A DNA stretch of 64,000 bases from Diplocloster modestus (lineage in GTDB: Bacteria; Bacillota; Clostridia; Lachnospirales; Lachnospiraceae): contig NZ_JAHQCX010000009.1 of the NCBI RefSeq assembly GCF_019042245.1, positions 62,001 through 126,000 on the forward strand, written 5' to 3'. A model generated the notes under the pieces. That model was not told where the DNA came from and made no database searches. It saw only the letters and a list, made by a program, of their open reading frames with translations. Shown one piece after another: positions 15,785 through 23,674 of the stretch. Both the position numbers and the translations under genes were made by a program. Every line of letters begins with the position of its first letter. Within the stretch, counting starts at the first letter, position 1.

Positions 15785-17852
15785 AAAGAACTACCTGCCG
15801 GTTTCCAGAGCCGAGATGGAGGCGAGAGGAATCCGGCAGTTTGATTTTGTCTATATAATTGGGGATGCCTATATCGATCATCCTTCTTTCGGTTCTGCCA
15901 TTATCAGCCGGATTCTGGAGTCACATGGCTACCGGGTGGGTATCATTTCCCAGCCCGACTGGAAAGAAAAAGAGAGTATCGCGGTTTATGGTGAGCCAAG
16001 GCTGGCCTTTCTGGTGTCGGGCGGCAATATGGATTCCATGGTAAACCATTACACGGTGTCTAAGAAACGGCGGAGCGCGGACTCCTACACGCCGGGCGGT
16101 ATCATGGGGAAAAGACCGGACTATGCGGCGGTGGTCTACTGTAACCTGATCCGGCAGGTCTATAAGAAAACCCCCGTGATCATCGGCGGGATCGAAGCCA
16201 GCCTTCGAAGGCTGGCTCATTATGATTACTGGTCCAACCGGATGAAGCGTTCCATACTGCTGGACTCCGGCGCAGATCTCATCTCTTATGGTATGGGGGA
16301 GCGTTCTGTTGTGGAAATCGCAGATGCCCTGAACGCGGGAATCGCGGTGAAGGATATCACTTATATCGACGGGACGGTCTACCGGACCAAAGATCTGTCT
16401 TCCGTATATGACTGCCAGGTGCTGCCTTCCTTTGAGGAGCTGGCCGCGGATAAGAGGAAATATGCGGAAAGCTTTTATACACAATATTGCAATACAGATC
16501 CGTTTACCGGAAAAAGGCTGGCAGAACCATACTCCGATCATCTGTATGTGGTTCAGAATCCGCCTTCCAAGCCTCTGTCCCAGACAGAGATGGATGATAT
16601 CTACGCGCTGCCTTATATGAAATCTTATCATCCTTCCTATGAAAAAGACGGCGGCGTGCCGGCAATCGCAGAAGTGAAATTCAGCCTGATCAGCAACAGA
16701 GGCTGCTTCGGAGGATGTAGTTTCTGTGCGCTGACTTTTCACCAGGGACGCATCGTGCAGACCAGAAGCCACGAATCTATTCTTAAGGAAGCGCTGGAGC
16801 TGACGCAGGAACCGGATTTTAAAGGGTATATCCATGATGTGGGCGGCCCCACCGCTGATTTCAGACAGCCTTCCTGTGAAAAACAGCTGACCAAAGGAGT
16901 ATGTAAGGAGCGGCAGTGCCTGTTCCCGAAGCCCTGCCCGAATCTGAAAGCGGATCATTCGGATTACCGGACGCTATTGCGCAGGCTTCGTGAGATTCCA
17001 GGTGTGAAAAAGGTGTTTATCCGCTCGGGAATCCGTTTTGACTATGTGCTGGCGGACCGGGATGAGGGATTTTTAAAAGAGCTGTGTGAATATCATGTCA
17101 GCGGCCAGCTGAAAGTGGCGCCGGAGCACGTATCAGACGCAGTGCTGGCAAAAATGGGAAAACCGCCCCATGATGTCTATGTCCGTTTTGCCGACCGGTA
17201 CCGCCGGATCAATGAGAAGCTTGGGAAAAAGCAGTATCTGGTTCCCTATCTGATGTCTTCCCATCCGGGATGTACGATGAAGGAAGCGGTAAAACTGGCG
17301 GAGTTCCTGCGGGATCTGGGCTATATGCCGGAGCAGGTCCAGGATTTCTATCCGACTCCGTCTACGCTGTCCACCTGCATGTATTATACGGGGATCGATC
17401 CCAGGACGAAGGAGCCGGTGTATGTGCCGGTAAATCCCCATGAAAAGGCGCTCCAGAGAGCTTTGATCCAATATCGGAACCCGAAAAATTATGATCTTGT
17501 GGAAGAGGCCTTGACAATTGCCGGCAGAACCGATTTAATCGGATATGAGAAGAATTGTCTGATCCGGCCCCGCAAGAACGCGCAGCAGGGCAGAAAACCT
17601 GGAGGATCTGATGCGGTGCGAAAGGATCTGGGAAGAAATTCTGCAATGAGGAATTCTTCTGGAAAAAATGCCTCGGCAAGCAGGTCTTCGACAGGGAAAA
17701 CTTCGGGGAAGATAGCTCCAGCAGACAAGTCTCCAAAAAATAAATCTACGGGAAGTAGAGTACAGAAGGATGATTATCAAGGCGTGAAGACGCAAGGGGT
17801 GAAAAATCAGAACAAGAAAACAATTCGTAATGTTCATAAGAAAAAATTCTGA
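15774..17852 (+). CDS. YgiQ-family radical SAM protein
   Basis: The protein has 692 residues from the ATG at 15774 (an ATG at 15759 is also in frame). It has the YgiQ N-terminal domain (VIGGIEASLRRLAHYDYW is diagnostic) and a radical SAM core with the CxxxCxxC cluster motif in NRGCFGGCSFCALTFHQGR. Its conserved C-terminal part includes VAPEHVSD and QVQDFYPTPSTLSTCMYYTG. YgiQ proteins are widespread but their reaction is not known. The last 120 residues are a basic, low-complexity Lys/Ser/Asn-rich tail, typical of Clostridia and probably disordered. The stop of the HAD gene overlaps the start by 11 bp. Confidence 0.92.
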   Translation: MINEKNYLPVSRAEMEARGIRQFDFVYIIGDAYIDHPSFGSAIISRILESHGYRVGIISQPDWKEKESIAVYGEPRLAFLVSGGNMDSMVNHYTVSKKRRSADSYTPGGIMGKRPDYAAVVYCNLIRQVYKKTPVIIGGIEASLRRLAHYDYWSNRMKRSILLDSGADLISYGMGERSVVEIADALNAGIAVKDITYIDGTVYRTKDLSSVYDCQVLPSFEELAADKRKYAESFYTQYCNTDPFTGKRLAEPYSDHLYVVQNPPSKPLSQTEMDDIYALPYMKSYHPSYEKDGGVPAIAEVKFSLISNRGCFGGCSFCALTFHQGRIVQTRSHESILKEALELTQEPDFKGYIHDVGGPTADFRQPSCEKQLTKGVCKERQCLFPKPCPNLKADHSDYRTLLRRLREIPGVKKVFIRSGIRFDYVLADRDEGFLKELCEYHVSGQLKVAPEHVSDAVLAKMGKPPHDVYVRFADRYRRINEKLGKKQYLVPYLMSSHPGCTMKEAVKLAEFLRDLGYMPEQVQDFYPTPSTLSTCMYYTGIDPRTKEPVYVPVNPHEKALQRALIQYRNPKNYDLVEEALTIAGRTDLIGYEKNCLIRPRKNAQQGRKPGGSDAVRKDLGRNSAMRNSSGKNASASRSSTGKTSGKIAPADKSPKNKSTGSRVQKDDYQGVKTQGVKNQNKKTIRNVHKKKF

Positions 17853-17896
17853 ATAAGTAATGAGGTTGACATAAAAATATTACAGGAGGTGTTAAA

Positions 17897-18658
17897 ATGG
17901 TGATAGCGGTAATTACGGGTGCGTCTTCCGGTATGGGACGGGAATTCGTACGGCAGATTGCTGAAAAATATCCGAAGCTTCAGGAAATATGGGTGATTGC
18001 CAGAAGAAAAGAGAGGCTGGAGGAGTTAAAATCTCAGACACCGGTCCGGCTTCGGATTTTGGACTATGATTTGACGAAAGAGCGTTCGATCTGGGACTTG
18101 GAGAGAATGTTATATGAAAAAAAGCCGAAGATCAAGCTGCTGGTCAATGCAGCCGGTTATGGAAAAATCGGGCATTTTCAGGAGCTCACTTATCAGGACA
18201 ATGCAGGGATGATCGAGTTAAACTGCCGGGGACTCACGGCTGTCACCTACGCCTGCCTGCCCTATATGCTCCCTAACGGCCGTATTATCCAGCTGGCCTC
18301 CTCCGCGGCGTTTTTACCCCAGCCGAATTTTGCGGTCTATGCAGCCAGCAAATCCTATGTGCTCAGTTTTTCCAGGGCACTGGGGAGGGAACTCAGAGAC
18401 AAAAAGATTACAGTAACTGCGGTATGCCCAGGTCCGGTGGATACAGAATTTTTTGATGTGGCGGAGCAGAAAGGGCAGACGGCTTATGTAAAAAAATTAG
18501 CGATGGCAAAGGCGCCCCGGGTGGTTGCCAAAGCATTAAAAGACGCCGCCTGTGGGAAAGAGATATCTGTATACGGAGCCTTGATGAAAGGCACGCATCT
18601 GGCGGCGAAAATCCTGCCGCACAGGGTGCTTTTATCCCTGATGGGAATTATATTTTAA
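17897..18658 (+). CDS. Short-chain dehydrogenase/reductase
   Basis: The protein has 253 residues. The cofactor loop TGASSGMGREFV is at the N-terminus with NAAG at about residue 85, and the catalytic Ser-Tyr-Lys set is visible: LASSAAF, then YAASKSYV. The CPGPVDTEF motif follows. The two basic residues after the second beta-strand (ARRKER) suggest NADP(H). The substrate is unknown; similar proteins are annotated as DltE-like or acyl-chain oxidoreductases. GGAGG precedes the ATG. Confidence 0.88.
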   Translation: MVIAVITGASSGMGREFVRQIAEKYPKLQEIWVIARRKERLEELKSQTPVRLRILDYDLTKERSIWDLERMLYEKKPKIKLLVNAAGYGKIGHFQELTYQDNAGMIELNCRGLTAVTYACLPYMLPNGRIIQLASSAAFLPQPNFAVYAASKSYVLSFSRALGRELRDKKITVTAVCPGPVDTEFFDVAEQKGQTAYVKKLAMAKAPRVVAKALKDAACGKEISVYGALMKGTHLAAKILPHRVLLSLMGIIF

Positions 18659-18695
18659 CAATAGTAGAAATTCAGAAACGAAAGAGGAGTTCCAA

Positions 18696-19253
18696 TTGAA
18701 AATTCAAAAAGGTGATTACGGTTATATAAAACATCAAAAGAAGATAGAGATACTAAAGACTTCTGTCATGTTCGCCCTGGTCCTAATCATTTTTATCGCA
18801 GGCTATGTTACAACCAAGACAAGGCTCAACCTGTTTACACTGGTCGCTGTGCTGGGCTGTCTGCCGGCCAGCAAGGAGCTGGTATCCCTGATCATGATCC
18901 TGCCCAGGAAAGGCCTTGGGCCCGGACTATATGAAAAGATAAGTCCTAAAGTGAAAAAGTCCTCCGTTGCATATGAAATGGTAATGACATCTTATGAGAA
19001 AACCATGCCTTTGGACTGCATGGCGATTCTGGGTAATACGATGATTGGTTATGCCGGCAGTGAAAAGGCAGACGTCTCCCTTCTGGAAAAACATCTCCGG
19101 GATATCTGTAACGGCAATAAATATAAAGTGTCGATTAAAATATTCAAAGATCTGGATGCTTTTCTGGATCGATTGGCACAGTTGGAAGACAAAGGGGAGC
19201 CTTCTGAGCTTCAGGATGCAGTTCTGAACACCATGAAGGCTGTCTCCTTATGA
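18696..19253 (+). CDS. Unknown two-helix membrane protein
   Basis: The 185-residue protein starts at TTG (18696) after AGAGGAG. Two hydrophobic stretches (about residues 25-43 and 48-70) are followed by a soluble domain of about 110 residues ending at 19253. I do not recognise the family. It lies 15 bp before an RluA-type gene and is probably cotranscribed with it. The soluble part is mixed alpha/beta with no cysteines conserved in pairs and no known catalytic motif. It could be a small membrane-associated regulator. Confidence 0.65.
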   Translation: MKIQKGDYGYIKHQKKIEILKTSVMFALVLIIFIAGYVTTKTRLNLFTLVAVLGCLPASKELVSLIMILPRKGLGPGLYEKISPKVKKSSVAYEMVMTSYEKTMPLDCMAILGNTMIGYAGSEKADVSLLEKHLRDICNGNKYKVSIKIFKDLDAFLDRLAQLEDKGEPSELQDAVLNTMKAVSL

Positions 19254-19268
19254 GGTATATAGGAAAAT

Positions 19269-20216
19269 ATGAGAGAAGTGAAAATAAAGGCCAACGAGGC
19301 CGGTCAGCGATTGGACAAATGGCTGTCCAAATATATGAACCAGGCGCCGAAAAGCTTTTTCTATAAAATGCTCCGCAAAAAAAACATTACCCTGAACGGG
19401 AAAAAAGCTGACGGCAGCGAACGGCTGGCCGAAGGTGATGAAATAAAGCTTTTTCTTTCCGAAGAAACGCTGGAAAAGTTTTCAAAGTCAGATATGATAT
19501 ATGTCAAACCGAAGCTTTCCATCATTTATGAGGACGAACATATCCTGATACTGAATAAACCGGCCGGTATGCTGTCACAGAAGGCAGAACCACAGGATAT
19601 ATCTTTGAACGAGCATCTCTTATCCTATCTGATGAAAACCGGCCAGTGCACAAAAGAGAGTCTGCGCCATATCCGCCCTTCCGTCTGTAACCGTTTGGAC
19701 CGGAATACCAGCGGCCTTATTGTGGCTGGAAAAACAATTCCGGGATTGCAGGTCATGGCCGCAGCTTTAAAAGACCGGAGCCTTCACAAATTCTATCACT
19801 GCATTACTGCTGGAGAACTGTCTGAATCCAGCAGGCTGGAAGGATATCTGATAAAAGATAAACAGACGAATCAGGTCATGATCACGCGGCAGGAGACGCC
19901 CCAGGCCGCCTACATACAGACGGAGTACAGGCCCCTGCTTTATACAAATGACTGGACCAGGCTGGAAGTAAAGCTGATCACCGGACGTTCCCATCAGATC
20001 CGTGCCCATCTGGCCTCTGTCGGGCATCCGATCATAGGGGACTGTAAATACGGGGATGGCGGAATCAATCAAATTTACAGGAAGAAATACAAGATTACGC
20101 ATCAACTATTACATTCCGCCAGGATGGAATTCCCGCAAATCAAAGGAGAACTGTCCTATCTTTCCGGTAAAGTGTTCGAAGCGCCGGAGCCGAAAGAATT
20201 CCAATATTTTACCTGA
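19269..20216 (+). CDS. RluA-family pseudouridine synthase
   Basis: The 315-residue protein has an N-terminal S4 domain (AGQRLDKWLSKYM) and the RluA/RluC/RluD catalytic core. The catalytic aspartate is in VCNRLDRNTSGLIVAGKT; the GRSHQIRAHLASVGHPIIGDCKYG motif follows. It probably modifies 23S rRNA uridines. This is a different family from the RsuA-type enzyme at 14370. Because Clostridia often carry several RluA paralogues, the exact site cannot be assigned. Confidence 0.92.
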   Translation: MREVKIKANEAGQRLDKWLSKYMNQAPKSFFYKMLRKKNITLNGKKADGSERLAEGDEIKLFLSEETLEKFSKSDMIYVKPKLSIIYEDEHILILNKPAGMLSQKAEPQDISLNEHLLSYLMKTGQCTKESLRHIRPSVCNRLDRNTSGLIVAGKTIPGLQVMAAALKDRSLHKFYHCITAGELSESSRLEGYLIKDKQTNQVMITRQETPQAAYIQTEYRPLLYTNDWTRLEVKLITGRSHQIRAHLASVGHPIIGDCKYGDGGINQIYRKKYKITHQLLHSARMEFPQIKGELSYLSGKVFEAPEPKEFQYFT

Positions 20217-20276
20217 ACATGATTTTCAGGATTATTATCACGGATTGTACAGAAAAAGCAGAATTCAGCAGAAAAC

Positions 20277-20305
20277 TTGTCAGAACGCTTGTTTTATAGT
20301 AGTAT
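20277..20305 (+). promoter_or_regulatory. Candidate promoter of coiled-coil hydrolase gene
   Basis: TTGTCA (20277-20282) and TAGTAT (20300-20305) lie 17 bp apart, about 105 bp before the start codon. Confidence 0.45.
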
Positions 20306-20409
20306 AGGGATGGAACAAAACCTTAGAGAAAGACAGGAATAAGGAGGTACAAGGTACCTTTTTTCCGTAAAAATGTATGGAGAGGCAAATGTGCCACTGG
20401 AGGTAAAGA

Positions 20410-21567
20410 ATGAAAAAATGGAAAAGAGCGGTGACTCTGCTGCTCGTATTCGTTTTATTTATCATAAGCTCCCTGACAGTATATGCGACCAGCAGTACAT
20501 CCGATATGATCAAGCAGAAAGAACAGGAAAAGAAAGATACGGAATCGGACCTGCAGGATACAAAGGACCAGATCGACGATCTGAAAAACCAGAAGGGCGG
20601 TCTGGAAACTGACCTGAATAATCTAAACAGCGAACTGTCCAAGGTAAACGACAAGATAGAGGAGCTAAGCACGCAGATTACGGCCAAGGAAGAGGAAATC
20701 CGTGTTACCCAGGAAGAGCTGGAAGCTGCCAGACAGACAGAAGAAGAGCAGTACGAAGCCATGAAAAAGAGAATCCAGTATATGTACGAGCATCGGAATA
20801 CCAGTATGCTAGAGATTCTCGTAGAGGCGGACGGCGTAGCCGATCTTCTGAACCGTGCGGACTATTACACGCAGATGGCTTCCTACGACCGGGCTATGCT
20901 GGAAAAATTCCAGCATACCAAGGCAGATATCGCCCAAAAAGAGGTCGATCTGACACAGGAACAGGCAGATCTGGAAAGCCTGAAGGAAGAAGCCGATCAG
21001 CAGCAGAAAAAAATCCAGACACTGGTGGACAATACTTCGAATAAAATCTCCCAATATAAAGGCATGATATCAGACGCGGAGCAGAAAGCCGAAGAGTATG
21101 AGCAGCAGATCCAGCAGCAAGAAGGAACCCTGGACGAACTTCGCCAAAAATATGAGCAGGAACTGGAAATAGCCCGACGGGCCAGGGAACAGGATAAAAA
21201 CAATCCGAACAGCGACTACGTGATCGATCCGGGAAGTGACCTGGCAGCCCTGGCCGCCATCATCGAATGCGAAGCCGGAGGGGAGAGTTACGAGGGAAAG
21301 ATCGGAGTTGCCAACGTTGTATTAAACCGTGTACGCAGCGGTTCTTACCCCAACACCGTCATGGCGGTAATCACCCAGCCCCGGCAGTTCACTCCGGTTT
21401 CCAGCGGCCGTTTCTATATGGTACTGGAGCGGGGAGCGGCGGGAAGCTGTATCCAGGCAGCCCAGGATGCCCTGAATGGGACCAACACGGTAGGGGATGC
21501 CCTCTACTTTAGAACTGTCATCCCTGGTATCGATGGGCAGATTATTGGAAATCATATTTTCTACTGA
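20410..21567 (+). CDS. Secreted coiled-coil protein with SleB/CwlJ (Hydrolase_2) domain
   Basis: The 385-residue protein has a signal peptide (KRAVTLLLVFVLFIISSLTVYA, cleaved after about residue 26). A long coiled coil (about 30-265) of Gln/Glu/Lys-rich heptads follows, like the N-terminal parts of PcsB/CwlO-type cell wall hydrolases. The C-terminal domain (about 275-385) is of the SleB/CwlJ hydrolase type: IIECEAGGESYEGKIGVANVVLNRV, then QPRQFTPVSSG and a final ALYFRT...IGNHIFY. These enzymes cleave spore cortex or vegetative peptidoglycan. The coiled coil suggests regulation by FtsEX, as for PcsB, but that is inference. Confidence 0.85.
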   Translation: MKKWKRAVTLLLVFVLFIISSLTVYATSSTSDMIKQKEQEKKDTESDLQDTKDQIDDLKNQKGGLETDLNNLNSELSKVNDKIEELSTQITAKEEEIRVTQEELEAARQTEEEQYEAMKKRIQYMYEHRNTSMLEILVEADGVADLLNRADYYTQMASYDRAMLEKFQHTKADIAQKEVDLTQEQADLESLKEEADQQQKKIQTLVDNTSNKISQYKGMISDAEQKAEEYEQQIQQQEGTLDELRQKYEQELEIARRAREQDKNNPNSDYVIDPGSDLAALAAIIECEAGGESYEGKIGVANVVLNRVRSGSYPNTVMAVITQPRQFTPVSSGRFYMVLERGAAGSCIQAAQDALNGTNTVGDALYFRTVIPGIDGQIIGNHIFY

Positions 21568-21596
21568 TACATTTTATGTTGTAAGCTACGGCAGGA

Positions 21597-21811
21597 GTTA
21601 CCATTCTCGGCCGCTTGGGAGGGGACTGGCATCTTTCGGCTGTAAAGCCAAACCTTTATAGTAACTGCGTAGAGAAAGGGGCCTGTCCCCGGATGTTGAC
21701 CGGAGTTCATCCGGCATCCGGGGACAGGCCCCTTTCTCCACCCAGTTGCTGTTCGGTTTGGATTTACAGCCGAAAGGTGCCAGTCCCCTCCCAATAGCTG
21801 TGAATGGCAAC
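21597..21811. repeat. 215-bp palindromic intergenic repeat (MITE/REP-like), full copy
   Basis: The element folds into a near-perfect long hairpin. Outer arms GTTaCCATTC / GAATGGcAAC bound it (21597-21606 and 21802-21811). The main arms (from 21615 and to 21794) read inward from TTGGGAGGGGACTGGCA, and the inner arms form a perfect 23-bp match starting AGAAAGGGGCCTGTCCCC at about 21671. No reading frame in it resembles a transposase. Related partial copies are at 30054 and 62639. It fills most of the 337-bp gap before the ABC exporter genes. Confidence 0.85.
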
Positions 21812-21828
21812 GGTTCAGAAAAAACAAC

Positions 21829-21859
21829 TTGACTATCGCCCAACCCGATAGTGTATGCT
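21829..21859 (+). promoter_or_regulatory. Promoter with internal operator-like palindrome before ABC exporter genes
   Basis: TTGACT (21829-21834) and TATGCT (21854-21859) are separated by 19 bp. A palindrome ACTATCG-N7-CGATAGT (21832-21838, 21846-21852) sits in the spacer, the usual place for a repressor or MerR-type activator that acts on long spacers. Confidence 0.5.
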
Positions 21860-21904
21860 ATAAGATACATGTAAAATTTGCAATAGATACGGGAGTACAA
21901 TGAC

Positions 21905-23674
21905 ATGAAGCTGATTTTGAATTACCTGAAGAATTATAAGAAAATATTTTTGTTAAATGTGATCTCTGTATTTGGCTTTGCTTTGGTGGAACTGGGGATT
22001 CCTACCATTGTGGCCCGGATGATCGACCAGGGTATATCGAACCAGGACACCGCTTATATCTGGAAGATGGGCGGAGTGATTTTAGTAATATCTCTGGTTG
22101 GCGTGACAGGAACGATCCTGTTGGGATATTGTTGTGCCTATTTGTCTACATCGGTGGTCAGAGACCTGCGAAATGATATTTTCCGAAAGACCCAGACATT
22201 TTCACACAGTGAGTTTAACCGGTTTGGGACCTCGTCGCTGATTACCAGAACCAATAATGATGCGTTCCAGATTCAGATGTTTATGAATATCCTGCTGCGG
22301 ACCGCTTTGATGACGCCTGTGATGATCGCAAGCAGTATCATTCTGGTACTGAAAGCTTCCCTGCGGCTCTCTATGGTGATTCTGGCTACGATTCCTCTTA
22401 TTATACTGGGCGTAATCATAGTGGCTAAAATATCGGAATCGATCAGCGAAAACCAGCAGAATTCCCTGGAGTGGATCAATCGTATTTCTAGGGAGAATCT
22501 GAGCGGAATCCGGGTGATCCGGGCATTCACAAATGACAATTATGAAAAAAAGAGGTTTGACGAAGCGAACTTGTCGTATATGAAGTATTCGAAACGGCTT
22601 TTCAAACTGATGTCTGTTACACAGCCGATCTTTTTTCTGCTGATGAATCTGGCCGGTATGCTGATCTACTGGCTTTCCAGTATTCTGATTAACCAGAATT
22701 CGCTACAGGTCGGTCAGCTGGTCGCTTTTATGGATTATCTGTTCCATGTAATGTTTTCGATTATGCTGTTCTGTCTGGTATTTATGATGTATCCAAAGGC
22801 TCAGGTCAGTGCGCGGCGGATCACGAAGGTTCTTAAGACCACGCCTTCCATCCCCACACGGATTCCCGGTCAGAAAGACGGGACGGAAAGCGGGAATGCC
22901 GATTCCTCTGATTTGGATAAAATAGATATAAAAGAGGTTCGGTTCGAGCATGTTACATTCGTCTATCCGGATGGGGAAGAAGCAGTGTTGAAGGATGTGT
23001 CTTTCGCTGTGAAAAGGGGAGAGACGATTGCCTTTATAGGGAGCACCGGATCGGGTAAGAGTACATTGATCAATCTGGTTCCGCGGGCATATGATGTCAC
23101 GGAAGGCAGCGTATTGATTAACGGTGAGGATATCCGTAAGCTGCCCAGCCAGGAACTGCGGCAATCGATCGGCTTTATTCCCCAGAAGGCCATGCTGTTC
23201 GGCGGTACCATAGCGGAGAATATCCGTTACGGAAAAAAAGACGCGTCTATGGAAGAAGTGGCTCATGCGGCGAAAGTAGCCCAGGCCTATGATTTTATCA
23301 TGGAAAAAGGCGGATTTGAGGAATTGATTACGGAGAATGCTACGAATGTGTCCGGGGGACAGAGGCAGAGATTATCCATCGCCCGGGCGCTTGTCAGGCG
23401 TCCGGATGTCTACATATTCGACGACTCTTTTTCCGCACTGGATTTTAAGACGGACGCAAAGCTTCGCAGGGAGCTAAGGAAGGAAACGAAGGAAGCGATC
23501 GTTATGATCGTGGCCCAGCGTATTTCCAGTATCGTGGACGCTGACAGGATTGTGGTGTTAAATGAGGGCAGTGTGGTGGGAATCGGAACGCACCAGGAAC
23601 TGATGAAGGATTGTCAGATCTATCGGGAAATTGCATTATCTCAGTTAAGTGAGGAGGAATTGGCCAATGCTTAA
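21905..23674 (+). CDS. ABC exporter half-transporter A (degenerate ATP site subunit)
   Basis: The 589-residue type IV ABC half-transporter has six membrane helices (about residues 15-300) and a C-terminal ATPase domain. Walker A is GSTGSGKSTL and the signature is the canonical VSGGQRQRLS. Walker B is VYIFDDSFSALD, with Asp where the catalytic Glu normally is. In heterodimeric exporters of the LmrCD/BmrCD/TM287-288 type, one subunit carries this non-catalytic site. The next gene overlaps by 8 bp and supplies the complementary features. Substrate is likely a lipid or drug, but nothing in the sequence fixes it. Confidence 0.93.
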   Translation: MKLILNYLKNYKKIFLLNVISVFGFALVELGIPTIVARMIDQGISNQDTAYIWKMGGVILVISLVGVTGTILLGYCCAYLSTSVVRDLRNDIFRKTQTFSHSEFNRFGTSSLITRTNNDAFQIQMFMNILLRTALMTPVMIASSIILVLKASLRLSMVILATIPLIILGVIIVAKISESISENQQNSLEWINRISRENLSGIRVIRAFTNDNYEKKRFDEANLSYMKYSKRLFKLMSVTQPIFFLLMNLAGMLIYWLSSILINQNSLQVGQLVAFMDYLFHVMFSIMLFCLVFMMYPKAQVSARRITKVLKTTPSIPTRIPGQKDGTESGNADSSDLDKIDIKEVRFEHVTFVYPDGEEAVLKDVSFAVKRGETIAFIGSTGSGKSTLINLVPRAYDVTEGSVLINGEDIRKLPSQELRQSIGFIPQKAMLFGGTIAENIRYGKKDASMEEVAHAAKVAQAYDFIMEKGGFEELITENATNVSGGQRQRLSIARALVRRPDVYIFDDSFSALDFKTDAKLRRELRKETKEAIVMIVAQRISSIVDADRIVVLNEGSVVGIGTHQELMKDCQIYREIALSQLSEEELANA

